Source of the DNA: Rhynchopus sp. YZ270_cl-10
Lineage: Eukaryota > Euglenozoa > Diplonemea > Diplonemida > Diplonemidae
Length of the DNA: 64,000 bases
NCBI GenBank assembly: GCA_964035575.1
Contig: OZ037833.1
Location: 2,170,001-2,234,000 of the forward strand
Reading direction: 5' to 3'
Below the pieces are notes generated by a model that did no database searches, was not told the origin of the DNA, and saw only the letters and a program-made list of their open reading frames with translations. Both the position numbers and the translations under genes were made by a program. Each line of letters opens with the position of its first letter. The first letter of the stretch is position 1. This document shows, in pieces, positions 44,301 to 53,600 of this stretch.

Positions 44301-45368
44301 TGACGCGTAGTCGTTCTCAGAGTCAAAATTTGGGTCAATCGCGGGGTACAACAGTGAGCGAAGTGTGCTGGTTACGAGGGCCTGCTCTGCAGGGCGTGCA
44401 GACCTGGTGTGGAGGTACACTTTGCGTACGGTAGGACCCTTGAGGGTGTTCGTCTGTGCTGCCTCGTTGGGTGCTCCACTGAGAACCACGCGAGCAAGCC
44501 AGGAGGCCATGCGGACAGCGTCGTCCGAAAGCTGTCCCTTCGCCTTTTGCCGTTCCAGCACAGCGTTGATTCGCCGCTTCTCTGTGTCTACAAGCTCCAT
44601 GAGAACGCCGATGCTGCGCACCCACACACCCATCAGCTCTGGGGTCTCTTGGAATGCGGCTGGGGTGAAGTCTGGGTGTTTGATGGCAGCAGCTGCTGCA
44701 TAGCTTTTGAGAAGATCACTGAGCGTTGTGCCTGCAACTGTCTCACATGAATATAAAAAGGCGAGGACACGTTCAGATGTGACATGTGGCAGCTCGCATA
44801 CCAATGCCGGTGGCAACGATGCACCGTAGTACAGTACCGCGCAAGGGTTCTCCGCCACGCTGTGTAGAACATCGAGCGCCTCCCACCCCGCCACACCACA
44901 CACAGCAGGCACCTCACGCTGGAGTTCGTAGAGGGTGAGAATGTCGCGTGTCGCAAAGATGGCGTGGATAGCGTTGTCCACCTGCTTGCATTTTGCCGCA
45001 TAGGCGGAGAGGGAAGGGATCACGTCAATGGAGACGGCAAGCTTGCGCCACTCATGCACCTTGAAGTGGTAGGCGACCTGCGCAAGGAGGCGAGGGAAGG
45101 TGAGGCTGCTGCAGGGGTGGGTTGGGTCCTGCTTGCGGTTGTGCCGGATGATTGCGAGCAGCTTGGATACATAGCGTTCGATGACACCACGCTTCTCAGA
45201 CGCAGCGAGGTGCACACCTGACGTCTGCGACGGGGGCACGTGACGCAGATCAACCACCTTGTTAGCAGGCATCTCCCCTGCCATCTCTGCGCGTGCATAC
45301 ACTTCTCTTGTCGCAATACTCTCTTCTGGTCTATCCCCAGGGTCAAAACCCTTCGCGAAATGGCTCAT
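35370..45368 (-). CDS. Giant sacsin/NO VEIN-like ATPase with nuclease-like and PDZ-like domains
   Basis: 3300 residues. Minus-strand exons are 45368-35709, 35661-35563 and 35513-35370; the 47- and 49-nt introns are phase 0. The start at 45368 lies 15 nt after TTTTTTGCACAG. In order: N-terminal region without a known fold; acidic Ser run and basic NLS-like KRRR (about 355-420); a sacsin-type Bergerat ATPase at about 1110-1330 with ELIQNADDN, NNEVGF and GYIGMKGIGFKSVF; a long central region; a PDZ-like module (about 2670-2765); G/K-rich stretches; a CCHC knuckle CYACGEAGHRVAEC (about 2870); a DUF3883/NO VEIN C-terminal domain (about 3080-3200) with SYDI and VEVKTT, a complete PD-(D/E)XK motif; and a second PDZ-like module made by splicing the two last exons. 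Plant NO VEIN is nuclear. Role here unknown; chaperone-like or nucleic-acid surveillance are possibilities. Confidence 0.88.
35514..35708 (-). other. Two tiny introns and a 99-nt exon
   Basis: The introns are 35662-35708 (47 nt, GTATGA...ACAG) and 35514-35562 (49 nt, GTATGT...ACAG), around a 33-codon exon. Splicing joins TISLKRN...NTGLSL to TELVTPGWVV...TIADVRAVL, rebuilding a PDZ-like fold similar to the one at about residue 2670. That supports both junctions. Confidence 0.75.
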
Positions 45369-45383
45369 TTTGTGAGCTCAATT

Positions 45384-45395
45384 CTGTGCAAAAAA
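45384..45395 (-). promoter_or_regulatory. Likely trans-splice acceptor, giant ATPase gene
   Basis: TTTTTTGCACAG ends at 45384, 15 nt before the ATG, with no exon visible upstream. The short leader-to-ATG distance is typical of trans-spliced messages. Confidence 0.5.
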
Positions 45396-45771
45396 TGGTG
45401 GCTTTGGGTGGGCGAGGAAAGAAGGGAGGAAGGGAAGTTGAAAAAAAAAAGGGTAATTTTGCTACGTTGGTGGGTATTATGAGAAAAGGGGGGGTGTTTT
45501 GACAAGCAAAACACTGAAACGACACCAGTGGAAACATGGCAGACGCGGAAAGGTCAGAGCAACCCTTTTTTTTGTTGTCTGCAATTCCCGCAATACTCCT
45601 GGGGGAGCGGGACAAAAATAAGATCAATTGCTAAAGTCTATGACTCTCTACGTCATCACCTCTAAGCACTCCGCAAAGTGTAGGTACATCCCTTCCCCTC
45701 CCAGCATCATCACACTACAACCCTTCCTCATAAAGGCATATTTTTAAACCAAAAAGTCGGGGTTTTTCCCT
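45396..45771. other. Spacer downstream of the ER protein gene
   Basis: G-rich on the plus strand near 45395-45500 (a pyrimidine tract for the minus strand), otherwise A/T-rich. No coding-like frame or repeat was seen. Confidence 0.6.
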
Positions 45772-46359
45772 TCACAGCTCTTTTGAACCTTCCTTTTCAT
45801 TTATCGCTTTTTGAATGAGATCCAACATTTTTTGTCCTGGATAAGTGTCTTCATGCAATCGGGAATCCTCACAGATTGCCGCACAAAGTACTTTCGAGAA
45901 TGAGTTGAAGGTCACGGTGTGGTTTGGTTGGCCGCATTTTAGGAGAATAGGGTCTGTATGGTCTTCACGGTCTGCGAGGACTTCGAGAAGCAAATTGAAG
46001 CGTTTTGTGTCCTTTCTCTTTGCGGAGGAGGCTGTGGTTTGTTCAATACGATGACGTTCTGCGGGGCTGTTCGCGTACTTCTTGAGAATCTCTGCTGCAG
46101 GCTTGTATATCCCAAAGTCTTCCTCCGCCTTGGGCTGCGACCACATCCACTGCACCACTGCACGCTCCACCCCCTTCTCCTTCACATCCTCAGCCCACAC
46201 CTCAGCATACATCCCCTGAGGACGCACCCTCCCACACAACCCAACCAACTCCTCCGCAAGCACCAAACACGCATCACACCCCCTTCCACCCCCGAACCCC
46301 TTCGACCTTACCTTACCCCATACTACAGCCGCGCTCAATAGTAAAATTAAAACCCGCAT
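45772..46359 (-). CDS. ER-luminal Canopy/saposin-like protein
   Basis: 195 residues. A signal peptide is clear (MRVLILLLSAAVVWG). Six cysteines at 28, 31, 42, 142, 159 and 163, starting with CDACLVLAEEL, match the saposin-like layout of the Canopy (DUF3456) family. The C-terminus is KEGSKEL, a plausible KDEL-type retrieval signal (SKEL). Canopy proteins are ER chaperone-like folding factors for receptors. The family call rests on the cysteine pattern and ER features, since identity to known members cannot be measured here. A homopolymer T then A block separates the ATG from the nearest acceptor-like CAACAG. Confidence 0.68.
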   Translation of the reverse strand: MRVLILLLSAAVVWGKVRSKGFGGGRGCDACLVLAEELVGLCGRVRPQGMYAEVWAEDVKEKGVERAVVQWMWSQPKAEEDFGIYKPAAEILKKYANSPAERHRIEQTTASSAKRKDTKRFNLLLEVLADREDHTDPILLKCGQPNHTVTFNSFSKVLCAAICEDSRLHEDTYPGQKMLDLIQKAINEKEGSKEL

Positions 46360-47324
46360 TTTTTTTTTTTTTGGAGAAAAAAAAATTACTGTTGTCTTCC
46401 CATAGAGGAGGGGGTGCGAGCATGTGACGGAGAGGGGGGGGGAAAGGAGAGATTTTGCTATTTTTGTGCACCTCTGCCGAAAGACATAAGGCTTTGCGGT
46501 ATGGGAGGGTGGAGGGAGAGGGGAGAGGAGAGAGGCCAGTCCTCAGGCTTCTGGTGGTATCTCCAACAGCAAGGTAGGGGGGTGAGGTGCCCTACCCATA
46601 AGTGCCCCAAAAAAAACACCGGTATTTTTGGAATCTGTGCGTGTCGGTGGTGGGGTTAATTTGACAAAATGGAGAAGTTCTTGGTTTTGATCAATTTCCT
46701 CACACTGCAGGGGATTCACGGAAGGAACCTAAAATGCCAGCTTTCCGACCAGAAGAAGGAGGAAAGGGGAAGGGGAAGCGGGGGGTTTTTACAGTACAGT
46801 AGAGGGGTTAAATACAGTGCAAAGTGGTGGCTGGGAATTGCTTAGTTCTCGTCTTCATTCTCTTCTTCTTCTTGGAGAGGTTCCAGACGATCCGTGAGTG
46901 CTTGATCACGACACAGACGCTGCCCTAATGTGTACCCTCACCACGAAGTGCAGGCTTACTGTGGTAGGCAAGGCATTCGGTAGTCTCCAGATATGGGCCA
47001 CTAGAGGAAGACAAATATGATGAACACGAGAACTAAGCAATTGCCAACGACCACTTTGCACTCCCTCCCCTGTACTGTTAAAGAACCGCCCCTTCCCCTT
47101 TCCTCCTTCAAATTGATCAAAACCAAGAACTTCTCCATTTTGACAAATTGACCCTATCACTGGGATATATTCCAAAAATGTATACGGTGATGTTTCGGGC
47201 ACTTTTGAAGGTTTGTGGGGGTAGGGCACCCCACCCCACCCTCCCCCTCCCACGGGGGAATGATTGCAAATAGAAATCTGCAAAAAGGGAAGATAGAACG
47301 AAAGAAGAAAAATGGCCCACAGAT
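46360..47324. other. Spacer filled by a large inverted repeat
   Basis: The only structured content is the foldback repeat 46580-47236. The remainder includes the 5' leader of the ER protein gene and the 3' UTR of the basic protein gene. Confidence 0.7.
46580..47236. repeat. Large foldback: ~270- and ~210-bp inverted arms
   Basis: The left arm (about 46580-46852) and right arm (about 47027-47236) are inverted copies with small indels. Matching blocks include GGAGAAGTTCTTGGTTTTGA with TCAAAACCAAGAACTTCTCC, GGAGGAAAGGGGAAGGGG with CCCCTTCCCCTTTCCTCC, and GCTTAGTTCTCG with CGAGAACTAAGC at the inner edges. The spacer is 174 bp. It is compatible with a foldback transposon or an inverted duplication in a 3' UTR region. 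Confidence 0.85.
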
Positions 47325-48215
47325 CTACATCTCCCAGGCACCGCACCGTTTGGCTGTACCGGCAGCGTTTGGGGTAAGAGAGGAGTATGTTCGTCGTCGT
47401 TGCACTGTGCGTGGGCGGGGTACAGTTTCAAGTATGTGAGAGAGACGTGAGTATGTATTGTACGACGCAAACCCTGTGGTCGGTGTTGCTGACTGGGCAC
47501 GCGCCGAGGCTAATGCATCTTGCGCCTCGAGGAGCCGGCCGCACACCGAGTCAAAAGAAGACTTCCGCTGTTCACCCCCCTTCACCCCACCCTCTGAAGC
47601 TGTATCCGTCAGAGACACAGTATCCGCTGCGCCGTTGCGCCGCGTAAACCACATCCCCGACTCGCTCCGCGTTGCAGTGAACGAATCGACCAGACTATCC
47701 AAGGTGTCGCTGTCCAGAGGGTCGTCTCGGATGGGCTTCGTCAGCGTCGGGTGTTGGTAGTTGAAGACATGGTTGGGTGAGAAGCTGCTGTACATAGGCA
47801 CGTCATAGCTGTCAAGCGCGCTGGGCTGGTCTGGGTTGAGGTATACTTCCTGCACGCGGCAGGGCTTCACCACACCGTTGGCCACCTTTTGCGGGATTCT
47901 GTTTGGCTTCATTGCCACCTCTTTGGCAGCCTTTCGGTGCGACTTCTCTGAACGCGTTGCATGGGAACGTTGCGTCTGAGACCCATGTGTCCCATGGCCT
48001 TTCTTCTCCTTACGACCCCACAGCCGCTCGGTAAGCACCATCTGTCTGTTCTTCACCATAGCCTCGCCTGCCACCCGCTGTTCATAGCTCTTATACTTTG
48101 CTAGCGCCAATCTCTCGGACAACAGATTTGAACGCGTTTTGCCAAACCTACGCGAATCAGGAGGCGGTGTCGGCAAGGCATACACAGGCGCAAGGCTTGC
48201 GATACAATCCGGCAT
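47325..48215 (-). CDS. Unknown basic, low-complexity protein
   Basis: 296 residues, not recognised. Residues about 20-115 are strongly basic (many K, R, H; segments such as RKEKKGHGTHG and RSEKSHRKAAKE). Residues about 120-180 contain an acidic patch, DDPLDSDTLDSLVDSF. The C-terminal third is Ser/Thr/Arg-rich (RPRTVQRRRTYSSLT). No transmembrane segment or signal peptide. The composition suggests a disordered nucleic-acid or cytoskeleton-associated protein. The ATG at 48215 follows closely an out-of-frame ATG (ATGACATGCC), so initiation may be leaky or start after trans-splicing between them. The GC level matches other genes in the array. Confidence 0.62.
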   Translation of the reverse strand: MPDCIASLAPVYALPTPPPDSRRFGKTRSNLLSERLALAKYKSYEQRVAGEAMVKNRQMVLTERLWGRKEKKGHGTHGSQTQRSHATRSEKSHRKAAKEVAMKPNRIPQKVANGVVKPCRVQEVYLNPDQPSALDSYDVPMYSSFSPNHVFNYQHPTLTKPIRDDPLDSDTLDSLVDSFTATRSESGMWFTRRNGAADTVSLTDTASEGGVKGGEQRKSSFDSVCGRLLEAQDALASARAQSATPTTGFASYNTYSRLSHILETVPRPRTVQRRRTYSSLTPNAAGTAKRCGAWEM

Positions 48216-50612
48216 GTCATAAACTGAACCTTCAAGGGGGTTTGTTTGTGTTCAACCCACCCCACACCCCACACCCCACCCCAAGCTGAAGGTACACCCA
48301 CCTCTTCAGACAGTCCCACCCCCCTCCCTCCCCTCCCCCGCACATCGTTGCCACATAGGCATACATTGTCAGCACAGCTGATTGCCCGCAACACTGCGAC
48401 AAAGACGCTTCTGAGACCGTTCTCCTCTACAGTATCGGTGGAACCGACAACGAGAGAGAGACTGACGTCGTGAGAAGGTACGTCCGATCTCCAAGCAACT
48501 ATCATACACCTGGCTGATCAGAAGCTGAACACCGCTGTGTGATAGGCATAGTGAAGGGTATCGCAGGTTTTAACCTAACTTGCTGCAATCCGTCACAACA
48601 CGGGGTTGGTTGTGGAGTGCAGCGTTGGACGGCGCTTCTCATGGGAGTGACGCCAAAGCAGAAGGGTGCGACCGTGCGAAGGAGCTGATGAAGTGTCAAC
48701 GACACAACATCGAGGTGCTCGGCATGCGCACGGCTGAACCTCCACTAAGAAGCAGCTTCACCTCAGCGAGGCCTCTCAAATAAATGTACTGTCCACAGGA
48801 AGGGACAAATTTCCCACAACCCACCCACCCCGAGAGTCCAAGGGTCAGAGAATTGGAGCGAGGCTGCAATGAAGCAGCAAAGCAACTCAACGTGCCAGTG
48901 AAGCAGTGGGGGATACCTACTGCATGCAACGCGACTGCCCTCCCACACCAACCCGTCCACACACCAACCCGTTGCCCACCAACTCAGATTAGTGTGGTTG
49001 TCATCTCAGCATTCCATCCAAAGTGCACAGTGTGTCGTGGCAACCTCGGGAAATAACCATACCCAGTACCCAAACCACAGAGCAGAACTGCGTAATAGGC
49101 CAGAAGACATCCAACCACAAAAATAAACCCAAACAACCGCCCAAATCCCAACCCATGAATCGCGAATAGGAGAACTGTGCAACGGCCAGTGCGTCAGCTG
49201 TCCAACACGTCTACAGAACACCAAGAAAGGGAGAGGGGGTTTGGTACGCTGCTCCACAGAGTGAGGAAGAGTGAGAGGGGGTTGGTACGAACAGCAGGAG
49301 ATGAGAGGACTGAAAGCAGGCAAATGTAACAAAAAAAAAACCCCCCTCTTCTTTTTTTTCCTGTTTATCAAAGCTCGTTTGTCATTGCATTAATTTTTGA
49401 CGGGATTTTGTTGTTTCTCCTTACTTTTTTTGTTGCGTTTTCCATTCGTTAGTCGCACATTTCCGTGCCTTTACTTGCTCCAATGTCTTGTTAAGAGAGG
49501 CTTGGATTGTCCTCTGTACATACAAAGACGGGGTGCCAGTTGAAGAGGACAAAAAAAGAAAAGAAAAAGAGACATAAAAGATACGTTCGTGCAGTCAACC
49601 CTGCACAATGCCCCATCCTGCCAGCCCCACGTCACACAGAACAACATCACAACGCGTGTTTAATACAAAACACACAAAATAATACAAAACGTCGACACAA
49701 AATCAAAAATCAAAAATCAAAAACAGCAAATAAATGGTAGTTATTGATGCAGACACCTCGATGAACGCATAAAATAAAATAAATAAAAAGGTAAAAAATG
49801 AAGTTCGTGAGATGAACCGAAGCCTCGTGTGTTTGGTCAACTCAGTCACCTTGAAAAGAAAAAAGAAAAGGAAAAAAAGAGGGGCAAAAACAGAAACTAA
49901 TAAATGAGGAGTAAGGGGAAAAAGGGGGGGAAGGAGACAAATATGAATGTGAGAGAAAAGGGAGAATGGCAGTTCCAGAGACAGTCCAGAAAAGCTGAAG
50001 GACGTGAACTCACGTGCACACACATCAGAAAAAATACAGTGATTTTTGCTCCCTATTCCCATCAAAAGTGAATTGACGACATGGGAAGAAAAACACACTG
50101 GTTCTGTTTGTTTGTTTGTTTGCTTGTTTTATTTTTCTTTTTTTCCTTTTTTTTGTTTGAAAACTTGGTTGTATCAGTGTAGACACACATATTTACTTTA
50201 TTTTGGTTTTATATAGAAAAACATATCATATTGTCTCCAAGAAAAAGGAGTAAAACTTTGAAGAATGAACGTGCCTCACACAAGGCAACACGCATCTGAA
50301 AAAGGAAAAAAAAGGGAAACCCGAAAAGAACCCCACCATGTGTGCTTCACCAACCGAACGAGATGGGAAGCATATTACGCAAACAGCGTAAAGAAAAAAT
50401 TCTTAAAAATACAAAACCCAAAAATAAAAACACCTCAAAGGACACAGACACCGGGGAAAAATAAAAACCAACGTAAAGCGCGTAACATGGAAAAGGGAAA
50501 CAGGGATTGGCTAGTCAATATCCCTGTATTGCACAGATCCAGAGGCTACTTTTTTTTTTTCTTATAAACAAAGAGCGTTGGCAGGAAAGTAAGGTTATGT
50601 CCGGTGTTGCGT
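48216..50612. other. 2.4-kb spacer; candidate exons not convincing
   Basis: 48240-49080 is more GC-balanced than other spacers and has short minus-strand open frames (48502-48705 and 48696-48962) with donor-like ends, but no domain and no consistent exon chain. 49370-50612 is A/T-rich with mini-repeat modules near 49738-49780, 49806-49852, 49995-50030 and 50157-50190. Confidence 0.5.
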
Positions 50613-53600
50613 TTATTCCTCATCCCCACAGTCGGCGACAGAGCCGTCTGTATCCGCCCTGAGACGTGACACACGCTCATCCTCTTCCATGTCCTCAGTG
50701 GCCTGTCTCAGCAACATGTTGCTGTGCTGGTTCTCCTTGACCTCTTTACGCAGCCTCATCAACTCGCGTGACTGTGAGCTGTTTTTTGCATCCAGTGTCA
50801 GTTTCGCATTGCGAGATTGTTCTTCGTTCTTCTCCATCTCCTTTATCTTTCTTTTCAATGATTCCAATTCCTTGTCCTGTGGGCAGCAAAGAGATGGGGA
50901 TGGGGAGTGTGAAAATGTATATTTACAACAAAAAAATAAAAAAACACGCGCACACAAAACATAAAACCTAGTTGAAACGTACTAAAACACAGCTCGGTCT
51001 CGGGGAAAGTATGAATAAAAAAAAATACAAACTACAATACCTTTGCTCTCAGAAGATGAGTATCCTCGTCCTTCCTCTGAGCCTCCAAGGCAGCCTCCTG
51101 GTCCTCGTCGTAGCTTGCTCCTTGCTGGAGACCCATCCCAGAAGACGCCCCACGCAGCAGTGCAGTTGACATTGAAGACGACTGACGCTGGAGACCACCT
51201 GCAGACTCCTGGCGGCCGTGCTTGTCAAGCCCCCCTGCAAACGACTCGGACTGGTCCATCAGCAGCGCAGTCTCCTCACGCTCCAGCTCCTCCTCAAGCT
51301 CAGCACCGGCAGCGCGGACAGAGATCTCAAACACACCGGGCACCTTGCACTTGATCTTGCTGAGCTGCTTCACCACGTCGTCCACAGACCGCACATGTGT
51401 GTCGCACACACGCAGCAACACCATGCCCTCGGTGACGCCTGCGTGGTCTGCAGCACCGCCGTGGTGGACACCTGCAATGTGCACCAATGCAGGCTTGTCA
51501 TCACCCTCCTCACACTCCAAGTCCCACCCAAGTGCATCGGACGGCACTGACACAATACCCGTGGCCGCGTCCACAGTGTGCTCCTCCTCCACGTCTGCGA
51601 GTGCAATCCAGCACGGCAGCTCCTGCAGCTCAGCACCCTGCTCCGAGTACACCTTGGCGTTGATGTATGTGCGCAGACGGCGCATCTTGCGCTTTGCGTA
51701 GCGAATGAAGGCAACAATGTGCTTCGCACGCAGGCCCTTGAAGGCGTGCACAGCGTGCACCTCCAGCTCCTCGTCCTCGTATGCAAGGTACATCACACGC
51801 TCGTACAGCATCTCGTGCAGGTCCCCAGATCCGTCCTTGGTTGCTTGCGACAGCTGCTCCGCCTGCTCCAAGAGCTCCGTAATCTCGTCGACCATGTCCC
51901 TCGCCCCCTTTGTCTTCAGCGACAGGCGGAACGCAGACTCCACCTTCTCAAGCGTGGCATCGTCAATCTCCTCCTGCAGCTCGTCTGAGATGTGTGCTGT
52001 CAGCCAGTCGCACACAGCGATCTTGTCCAGGAACATCTTGATCACGTAGCGTAGGTTTCCAACATGCAGTGCGTTGAACATCCCCGGGTGCTGCTGCAGG
52101 ATTGGTGTCACCATGTGGTCTGTGTATGTCTTCGTCAGCACAGACCCAAGTGTCTCGTCGCCACGCAGCTTCTTGTCGTTGAAGACCTCAACAAGCACAT
52201 CCAGGATAATTGTGTTCTGCTCCTCTGTGAACATCCTTGTTGTCCGGTGCAGTGTCGCCATGTCGTGCTCCTTCACAGCGCGTGCGTGTCTGCTGCTCTG
52301 AAGGGCAAGTGCCTCTCTTGCAGCCTGCTCCTTCACCCCAGAGGTTTCCTCCTTCTCTTCGTTGCTGAAGCGGAAGTCCTGTGTGTGGTGTTGGGATGGG
52401 TTGTGTTGGGCTTAGGGAAGTGGTAGGTGGTACGCTGAAAACAGGGAAAACAAGAATTGGGAACTGGGAATTAGGAATTGGGGTATGTGGTGTTTGAAAT
52501 CAGTTCTGGGTAATTCCTGTGCGGAATATTGCCCATGTGTGTAGTGTGTAGTGCGTGGTGGGTGGAGCAACATACCGGCAAGTAAGCGTTTGTGAGCTTC
52601 GGGATAATCAGACCAGATGCGTAGGAAATCTCCTTCTCAATGCCTCCCCAGTTAATCTGCAATGCAACAAAATGTGAAGTTAATTAGAAGATGTTCATAA
52701 ACATTGCAAGATGTAAAAACAAAGATGCTTAAGAACCCCAGCACAGAAAGAACACAAAGAAACCACATACCTTGCCGTGCTCGTCCACGTGCGAACGGCA
52801 CACTTCTGCCAGACCCTTGTGCTCACGCAACATCAGGTCAGGCTTCGACGGGTTCAGGTTCCCTGGGTCCACGTCCCCAATTTGCACACCCGTGTATTCC
52901 TGCAGGATGCTCTGGCACTCGTTGTACTGTAGAGAGAGGGGGGGAAGAGAGATTGGATGAGATGAACAGGAGAAAAAGCAGAATGAATAAAAATAGACAC
53001 AGAATAAAGATATCACCAAACAACGACAAAGCCGAACACATACCTTGTCTGTGAGCGAAAGCAGCGCAGCCTTGATCAAGTTCTTGTGCTCACCATCACC
53101 ATCAGTGGGCATGGTAATCCAAAAGTCAAGGGTGTCGGGAAGACCTGCAGCACCAATCTGCTCCTCAGTCTCACTCATCTCAATGTTGATTCCACCCTCC
53201 TCGCACTCAAAGTCAATGGGCCCAACCTTGTCACGGAACTGGTTCCACTTCGTTTTGATCGAGTGGAGCTGCTCAGATGCCATGCGGTACTGCGACGGTG
53301 GTGTGTGCTGGCGGAACAGACCGAGCACAGACACCAAGGGCGTGCGCACCTCCTCGCCAGTGTCGCCAGTGCTCATGGCGGGAAGGATGTACGACAGCAT
53401 GCGGTGCACACGCATCGAGAAGCTGTACACCTCGCAGATCAGCGGGGCAAGCAGAGAGAGCTTGTCCTTGTGGTGGCGTGTCATCGCCAGCAGCTTCGGC
53501 AGCTCCTGTGCAGGCATGCGCTCCAGCTCAGAGTACACCTCCTCGCTCCTGCTCAGGTTGCGCGGCTTCTGGCCTGTGAAGCGCGACAGGTCTGCGTTCG

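Noticed and set aside
48502-48962. Short minus-strand frames with donor-like ends upstream of the basic protein gene
   Set aside because: No exon chain gives a consistent protein and no domain is present.
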